Shown here: in pieces, positions 59,796 through 64,000 of the stretch
How positions within the stretch are numbered: position 1 is the first letter of the stretch
Layout of the letters: every line of letters starts with the position of its first letter
Assembly (NCBI GenBank): GCA_049645705.1
Contig: JBARUK010000093.1
Location: 4,802 to 68,801, forward strand
Direction of reading: 5' to 3'
DNA from: JBGNFV01 sp049645705
GTDB taxonomy: Bacteria > Bacteroidota > Bacteroidia > Cytophagales > Cyclobacteriaceae
DNA: 64,000 bases
The notes under the pieces: model-generated
Seen by the model: the letters and a program-made list of their open reading frames with translations, nothing else
Told to the model about the DNA's origin: nothing
The model's database searches: none
Program-made: the position numbers and the translations under genes

Positions 59796-60182
59796 ATGGT
59801 AAGGGAAATAACAGAAGGTGTAAAAGTAAGTGTGGTGACTGAATACCAGTCGGACTATTCCAGTCCCTCGCAGATGCACTTTGTCTTTACCTACCGTATC
59901 ACCATCGAGAACGAGAGCGAGTACACCATTCAGCTACTCAGACGGCATTGGTTCATTCATGATGCCAACAGTACGGTGCGTGAGGTAGAAGGCCAGGGCG
60001 TAGTAGGCCAGCAGCCTGTACTGGAACCCGGACAGACTCACCAGTACGTATCCGGCTGCAACCTGAAGTCAGGGGTAGGCAAAATGTACGGCACTTATCT
60101 TATGGAGCGAGTTGTAGATGGCAAGCGGTTTAAGGTGACCATCCCTGAATTCACTATGGTGGCACCCTTCCGGATGAACTAG
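59796..60182 (+). CDS. apaG: ApaG-domain protein
   Basis: 128 residues from ATG at 59796 (MVREITEGVKVSVVTEYQ), the family length; upstream ATGs at 59763 and 59784 would extend it by 11 or 4 residues. All-beta fibronectin-like ApaG fold: FVFTYRITIENESEYTIQLLRRHWFI, GQGVVGQQPVLEPGQTHQYVSGC, MYGTYLMERVVDGKRF. Linked in other bacteria to Co/Mg resistance; biochemical role unclear. Nine nt before the next gene, likely one transcript. Confidence 0.9.
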   Translation: MVREITEGVKVSVVTEYQSDYSSPSQMHFVFTYRITIENESEYTIQLLRRHWFIHDANSTVREVEGQGVVGQQPVLEPGQTHQYVSGCNLKSGVGKMYGTYLMERVVDGKRFKVTIPEFTMVAPFRMN

Positions 60183-60191
60183 GACCAGAGT

Positions 60192-60989
60192 ATGTTATTT
60201 TCTGCCTACCGATACTTATGGCATTGGCTGCATCGGGTAGATGCACATAGCCTGCACTCTCCCCTTTTGTTCGAATTCTACAACCATGTAATACGACCTA
60301 CTGACCCTGCCCGCCTGTCTGTAACCATACGTGATCTGCTGGAAAATGCAAAAAATGACGAGCGCAAGATAACCCGCCGGGACCTCGGTGCAGGCTCCAG
60401 GGCCCATGGCCGGGAAGTAAGTGTAGCTACGCTGGCCCGCTACAGTACCAGTTCGGCTGCTTCACGGCAGCTACTGGCTAACCTGATCAGGTGGACCTCT
60501 GCTGAAAACATACTGGAACTGGGGACTTCCATGGGTATTACGACCCTTACGATGGCAGAGTCGTCTCCCGACCCTCACATACATTCTATAGAAGGATGCC
60601 CGCAAACAGCCGCTATCGCCCGTGAACTCGTATCTTCTTCAGGGCAGCCTGGCATTAGCTTGTACGAAGGAAACATCGATGACAGGCTTCCCGGTATTTT
60701 AAATAATATGAAGAAGGTGGATCTGGCTTACCTGGATGCCAATCACCGCTATGAGCCAACAGTAGATTACTTTAATCAATTGCTCCCCTGCCTGCACAAA
60801 CGATCAGTGGTGGTAATCGGCGATATCTCCTGGAGCAGAGGCATGCAACAGGCCTGGCAGGAAATAAGGCAGCACCCTAATGTAACTGCCTCTGCTGATC
60901 TGCTGGAGGCAGGGGTACTTTTCTTTCGACCCCTGCCCTACCGTATGGCTTACGCTATGGCTATGCCCCGGGCTTCTGCAGCTCGATAA
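60192..60989 (+). CDS. SAM-dependent methyltransferase-like protein
   Basis: 265 residues. An N-terminal extension of about 85 residues (HWLHRVDAHSLHSPLLFEFY), then a Rossmann methyltransferase core: ILELGTSMGITTLTMA (SAM loop), IHSIEGCPQTAAIA, KKVDLAYLDANHRYEPT, and VVVIGDISWSRGM, resembling catechol O-methyltransferase-type class I enzymes. Substrate unknown. Its 3' end overlaps the converging TPMT-like gene by 29 nt. Confidence 0.82.
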   Translation: MLFSAYRYLWHWLHRVDAHSLHSPLLFEFYNHVIRPTDPARLSVTIRDLLENAKNDERKITRRDLGAGSRAHGREVSVATLARYSTSSAASRQLLANLIRWTSAENILELGTSMGITTLTMAESSPDPHIHSIEGCPQTAAIARELVSSSGQPGISLYEGNIDDRLPGILNNMKKVDLAYLDANHRYEPTVDYFNQLLPCLHKRSVVVIGDISWSRGMQQAWQEIRQHPNVTASADLLEAGVLFFRPLPYRMAYAMAMPRASAAR

Positions 60990-61551
60990 ACAGCTCGCGT
61001 CCTTCCCTTGGCTTTATGCTGTTTCGGCTGCGCTCAAAGTGCAGTACCTTAAACCTGTCTTCGAAATGCGGCTTATAGTCTTCACTGTTACCTCCAAAAG
61101 GTGGGTGGTCGTCATTGAGCTTATCATCAAATAGAACTCCCACCAATATACCGCCCGGCTTCAGCAGTTCAAGCATCTTTTTTGCGTAATCCTCACGCCG
61201 CCCGGGGTCCAGGGAGCAAAAGAAGGTCTGCTCGACTATCAGATCATACTGCCCCTCATGATCAAAGAAATCTTCGTGTATGAGATGTGAGGTAGGAAAC
61301 CCCGGCACCCGCATTTTAAGGTTTTGCAAAGGCACCTCCGATACATCCATGACAAACGCATCTTCAAATCCGTGGTCAAACAGGTATTCTGCCTCGTAGG
61401 CATTCCCTGCTCCGGGTATCAAAATGGCTAGTGATTTGTCTTCTAACTGATCGAAATACTCCTTTAGCGGAGTGGTTATTTTACCTGCATCCCACTGTGT
61501 TTCGTTGTTGTGGTAGCGGCTGGTCCAATACGCTGAGTCCCAGTTTTGCAT
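60961..61551 (-). CDS. TPMT-family methyltransferase
   Basis: 196 residues from the ATG at 61551 (MQNWDSAYWTSRYHNNETQWD); a frame extension to 61581 is less likely. Thiopurine S-methyltransferase family: WDAGKITTPLKEYFDQL, SAM loop ILIPGAGNAYEAEYL, FVMDVSEVPLQNL, and IVEQTFFCSLDPGRRE. Acts on an unknown small substrate, perhaps thiol or selenium compounds by family analogy. Confidence 0.85.
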   Translation of the reverse strand: MQNWDSAYWTSRYHNNETQWDAGKITTPLKEYFDQLEDKSLAILIPGAGNAYEAEYLFDHGFEDAFVMDVSEVPLQNLKMRVPGFPTSHLIHEDFFDHEGQYDLIVEQTFFCSLDPGRREDYAKKMLELLKPGGILVGVLFDDKLNDDHPPFGGNSEDYKPHFEDRFKVLHFERSRNSIKPREGRELFIELQKPGA

Positions 61552-61668
61552 ATCTACTTTTTTATGTAAAAAAATTGGCATATATCAAGATAAAAAAAGC
61601 CCGACATATCGTTAAGAGGAACTCTTTTTATACTTTTACGTTAATAAAGTTTGAAAATTTTTCTCATC

Positions 61669-62592
61669 ATGACAGAAAATAAAACGACGAAGCAGGAAAA
61701 AAGCGGCAATAAGGGTAAGATGGTCATCCTCATTACCGTGGCAGCTATTCTGCTTATTATAAATGCCGTCCAGTTCTTTTTGAACAGGCAGGAAGAAGAA
61801 GCTTTGAAATCAGACCTGACAGAGATGTCAAGCGAAAGAGCCACTCTTCAAAACAGGTTGGAGTCCATCAGTAACGAGCTGGACATGAAGATAGAAGAGA
61901 TCCGAAAACTTGGCGGTGATGTAGAAGAATTAGAAGAAACCAGGGAACAACTTGAAAAGGAAAAAGAGCAACTGAGAAAGGCTTCAAACGCCCAGGTGGC
62001 GCGCCTTAAAAATAAAGTAGGCGGATATGAGGAGCTCTTGAAAGCCAAGGACCAGGAGATTGTTCGTCTGAAAGCAGTAAACGATGAGCTGCTTACCCAA
62101 AATACTGATCTCAAAACTACGAAGAACCAACTTTCCGATAGCTTGTCTACGCTATCTACTAACCTGGAAAAGCAGGCTGAGAAAGTTCAGATTGCCAGTC
62201 GTCTGAAGGCTAAGAACATTAAAGTATACGGTGTAAATAACCGTGGTAAGGAACGTGAAGGAGAATTCAGAAACCGCCAGGTAGAACAACTTAAGGTAGC
62301 CTTTAATATAGAGGAGAACGAAGTGGCTCCCCTGGGTGGGCGTAATATCAAGATCAGGGTGATAGACCCGGAAGGAAATGTGATATTCGACGTAGCCAAA
62401 GGTAGCGGCTCTTTTATGTACAACGGACGTGAGGAATTTTTTACGTCCAACCAGCAGATACTGTTCGATAACAGTGAGCAGGAAGTGGTATTTGTGTACG
62501 ATAAGGGTAGTGAATACGAAGACGGAAACTATCGTGTGGAAATACTTGCCGATGATTATGTGATCGGTCAGAGCGAATTTCTGGTAAAATAG
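61669..62592 (+). CDS. Membrane-anchored coiled-coil protein, unknown function
   Basis: 307 residues from the ATG at 61669 (MTENKTTKQEKSGNKG); a TTG at 61651 adds six residues. One membrane helix (MVILITVAAILLIINAVQFFL, about residues 19-39) then a coiled coil of about 130 residues (ELDMKIEEIRKLGGDVEELEE etc.) and a C-terminal beta domain (NIKIRVIDPEGNVIFD, EQEVVFVYDKG). The N-in topology puts the coiled coil outside the cytoplasm. No family recognised; followed by a terminator. Confidence 0.75.
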   Translation: MTENKTTKQEKSGNKGKMVILITVAAILLIINAVQFFLNRQEEEALKSDLTEMSSERATLQNRLESISNELDMKIEEIRKLGGDVEELEETREQLEKEKEQLRKASNAQVARLKNKVGGYEELLKAKDQEIVRLKAVNDELLTQNTDLKTTKNQLSDSLSTLSTNLEKQAEKVQIASRLKAKNIKVYGVNNRGKEREGEFRNRQVEQLKVAFNIEENEVAPLGGRNIKIRVIDPEGNVIFDVAKGSGSFMYNGREEFFTSNQQILFDNSEQEVVFVYDKGSEYEDGNYRVEILADDYVIGQSEFLVK

Positions 62593-62614
62593 TCACTCAT
62601 TATTGACAGCACAG

Positions 62615-62640
62615 GACTCTTTCCTTCATTGGAAAGAGTC
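62615..62640 (+). terminator. Terminator after the coiled-coil gene
   Basis: 10-bp stem GACTCTTTCC/GGAAAGAGTC, loop TTCATT, then TTTTTATTG. Confidence 0.85.
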
Positions 62641-62687
62641 TTTTTATTGATAGCGGACCGCAAATGATCGTTTTTACAAAAGGAGGG

Positions 62688-62719
62688 TTTTGCTTATAGG
62701 GTAAAATGACGTATCTTTG
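62688..62719 (+). promoter_or_regulatory. Promoter of the rpsF-rpsR-rplI operon
   Basis: TTTTG (62688-62692), exactly 19 bp, then TATCTTTG (62712-62719), a full Bacteroidota promoter, 35 bp before the rpsF ATG. Confidence 0.82.
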
Positions 62720-62754
62720 CAGGCTCAATGACAAAACTATAATTTTCTGTTACA

Positions 62755-63126
62755 ATGGAAATGAAACAGTACGAGACAGTATTCATTTTGACTCCCGTTT
62801 TGTCTGATACTCAGATGAAGGATGCTGTCGACAAATTCAGGTCTATTATCAAAGATGGTGGTGCCGAAGTCGTAAACGAAGAATCATGGGGCCTACGTAA
62901 GCTTGCTTACGAGATCAACCATAAATCCAATGGATTTTACATGCTCTTCGAATACAAGGCAAACCCTGAATTTATCGCCTCCCTTGAAACTGAATTCAGA
63001 CGTGACGAGAAGATTTTGCGCTTTCTGACTCTTGCACTCGACAAACATGCGATCGAGTTCAACGAGAGAAGAAGAAAAGGCGATTTTAAGAAAAAAGAAG
63101 AACCTAAAGAGGAGGCTGCATCATGA
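62755..63126 (+). CDS. rpsF: 30S ribosomal protein S6
   Basis: 123 residues, ferredoxin-like fold: MKQYETVFILTPVLSDTQMKDAVDKF, WGLRKLAYEINHKSNGFYMLFEYKA, FRRDEKILRFLTLALDKHA. Acidic/lysine tail. The next gene starts 4 nt inside its end (ATGA overlap), so rpsF-rpsR are coupled. Start ATG at 62755, behind a consensus promoter. Confidence 0.97.
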   Translation: MEMKQYETVFILTPVLSDTQMKDAVDKFRSIIKDGGAEVVNEESWGLRKLAYEINHKSNGFYMLFEYKANPEFIASLETEFRRDEKILRFLTLALDKHAIEFNERRRKGDFKKKEEPKEEAAS

Positions 63127-63374
63127 CACTTCAGAACGAACCTATCAATCGCAACGAGATAAAGAAAAAATACTGCCGCTTCAAGAAGCACGGTATTAAG
63201 TATGTGGATTACAAAGATCCCAACTTCCTTTTGAAGTTTGTGAACGAGCAGGGTAAAATCTTGCCCCGCCGTATTACCGGTACCAGCGTTAAGTTCCAGA
63301 GGAAAGTTTCTACGGCTGTTAAGCGTGCACGTCACCTGGCCCTGCTTCCTTACGTAACTGACTCGCTTAAGTAA
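63123..63374 (+). CDS. rpsR: 30S ribosomal protein S18
   Basis: 83 residues. Contains KKKYCRFKKHGIKYVDYKDPNFLLKFVNEQGKILPRRITGTS, then the basic AVKRARHLALLPYV end common to S18. Binds S6 on the platform of the 30S subunit. Overlaps rpsF by 4 nt. Confidence 0.97.
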   Translation: MTLQNEPINRNEIKKKYCRFKKHGIKYVDYKDPNFLLKFVNEQGKILPRRITGTSVKFQRKVSTAVKRARHLALLPYVTDSLK

Positions 63375-63404
63375 TTTAATCACGCCGGAAAATTTTCGAC
63401 GATC

Positions 63405-63851
63405 ATGGAAGTAATACTGAAAGAAGATATATCAGGACTAGGCTACAAGCATGATATCGTAGAGGTAAAAGCCGGGTACGGTCGTAACTACCTCATCCCT
63501 CGCGGTATAGCTGTTATTGCTAACAAGTCTAATAAGAAACTGGCCGAGGAAAATGCCCGCCAGATGTCTCACAAAGCTGAAAAGCTTAAGCAGGATGCAG
63601 AATCTATTGCTGAAAAGCTGGAGAAGCTGGAGCTTGAAATGAAAGCTAAAGTAGGTGAAAGCGGTAAGATATTCGGTGCCGTTACCACTCTGCAAATCAG
63701 TGATGCACTGAGCGAAAAAGGCTTTAACATTGACCGTAAGCAGATCACTTTCAATAGTGAAGTGAAATCTGTAGGTGAATATACTGCTACAGTAGACCTG
63801 CACCGGGAAGTAAAACCCGAAGTAAAGTTCAAAGTAGTAGCCGAAGGATAA
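63405..63851 (+). CDS. rplI: 50S ribosomal protein L9
   Basis: 148 residues. N-terminal domain MEVILKEDISGLGYKHDIVEVKAGYGRNYLIPRGIAV, a long helix rich in Lys/Glu, and a C-terminal domain with SGKIFGAVTTLQISDAL. Ends the S6-S18-L9 operon; a terminator lies 24 nt beyond. Confidence 0.97.
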   Translation: MEVILKEDISGLGYKHDIVEVKAGYGRNYLIPRGIAVIANKSNKKLAEENARQMSHKAEKLKQDAESIAEKLEKLELEMKAKVGESGKIFGAVTTLQISDALSEKGFNIDRKQITFNSEVKSVGEYTATVDLHREVKPEVKFKVVAEG

Positions 63852-63875
63852 AACTTTGGTTTAAGATAATAGGAA

Positions 63876-63901
63876 AGAGGCTGTCTCAAAAGGCAGTCTC
63901 T
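63876..63901 (+). terminator. Terminator after rplI
   Basis: AGAGGCTG (63876-63883) pairs with CAGTCTCT (63894-63901) with one G-U; a long T run follows. Confidence 0.8.
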
Positions 63902-63925
63902 TTTTTTTTGATGTTGGCTATAAAA

Positions 63926-63953
63926 AAAGCGAAGGCATTACTACCTCCGCTTT
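63926..63953 (-). terminator. Terminator for a minus-strand gene at the right edge
   Basis: AAAGCGaAGG and CCTcCGCTTT pair with one mismatch; on the minus strand a run of T follows. It suggests that a minus-strand gene ends just to the right; a frame ending KLSFR-stop at 63983 would fit, but only five codons are visible. Confidence 0.5.
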
Positions 63954-64000
63954 CCAAGATGTGATATCTTGAGTTGTGTCAATTAGCGAAAAGATAGTTT

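Noticed and set aside
63983..64000. Possible tail of a minus-strand gene ending KLSFR
   Set aside because: Only five codons are visible; the terminator at 63926-63953 suggests a gene ends here, but frame and identity cannot be supported.

Overview
The window reads as a chromosomal segment of a Bacteroidota bacterium, most likely a Cytophagales-type marine or soil gliding relative. This is inferred from type IX secretion (T9SS) sorting domains on three large proteins, a PorP/SprF-family protein next to a giant PKD-repeat protein with a type B sorting domain, promoters of the Bacteroidota form (TTTG, 19 bp, TAnnTTTG) in front of tRNA-Gln and rpsF, few Shine-Dalgarno sequences, and the Bacteroidota-style parA-parB-DUF5683-dapB-lepB run. 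No phage, insertion sequence, CRISPR array or rRNA operon was seen.

Layout. 1-4569 (minus): a TetR-repressed RND multidrug efflux operon (tetR, tolC-like, adaptor, permease; the permease runs off the left edge). 4798-7897 (plus): alpha/beta hydrolase and purL. 8005-8184: a lone small peptide with a RiPP-like leader. 8258-11344 (minus): two exported proteins that combine a tail-fibre chaperone (S74) domain with a T9SS sorting domain. 11606-13923 (plus): tRNA-Gln, prs, rplY (L25/Ctc), pth. 14016-18291 (minus): metG and a TPR sensor kinase. 18453-20243: typA. 20421-21253: a short Cys-rich ORF and three tandem RiPP-like precursors. 21310-31863 (mostly minus): dienoyl-CoA reductase-like SDR, a sortilin-type beta-propeller protein, an NTF2-like lipoprotein, PhoD phosphatase, peptidase E, a repeat-rich gene-free stretch, a cystathionine gamma-synthase/lyase family enzyme and a CPBP protease. 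31963-35648 (plus): S9 peptidase and a YdcF-family protein. 35701-37887 (minus): ECF sigma, anti-sigma-like and adhesin-like three-gene operon. 37990-46678 (minus): CCA-adding enzyme, degenerate Sua5-like protein, SprF-like protein and giant PKD protein. 47182-50685: pyrG and yidC. 50775-51934 (minus): five tandem RiPP-like precursors. 52272-53957: oligopeptide-binding lipoprotein. 54047-58966 (plus): metallo-hydrolase, parA, parB, DUF5683, dapB, lepB. 59017-62592: ung, apaG, two methyltransferases, coiled-coil protein. 62755-63851: rpsF-rpsR-rplI.

The most interesting signal is a family of nine short genes at three separate places (about 8.1, 20.6-21.3 and 50.8-51.9 kb). They share one leader pattern (MKK, then L-x-L/V-x-x-L-x-V/I-x-S-F-x-T, then a GG about ten residues on) and have quite different Cys-containing cores. 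The leader resembles that of the pinensin-type lanthipeptides of Bacteroidota, but no lanthipeptide dehydratase, cyclase, radical SAM enzyme, peptidase-transporter or immunity gene is in the window. They are therefore orphan precursor arrays whose modifying and export enzymes must be elsewhere, if they exist. The plus-strand array is preceded by a hairpin, a 40-codon Cys-rich ORF and a terminator-like hairpin ending about 20 nt before the first precursor, which looks like an attenuator-type leader.
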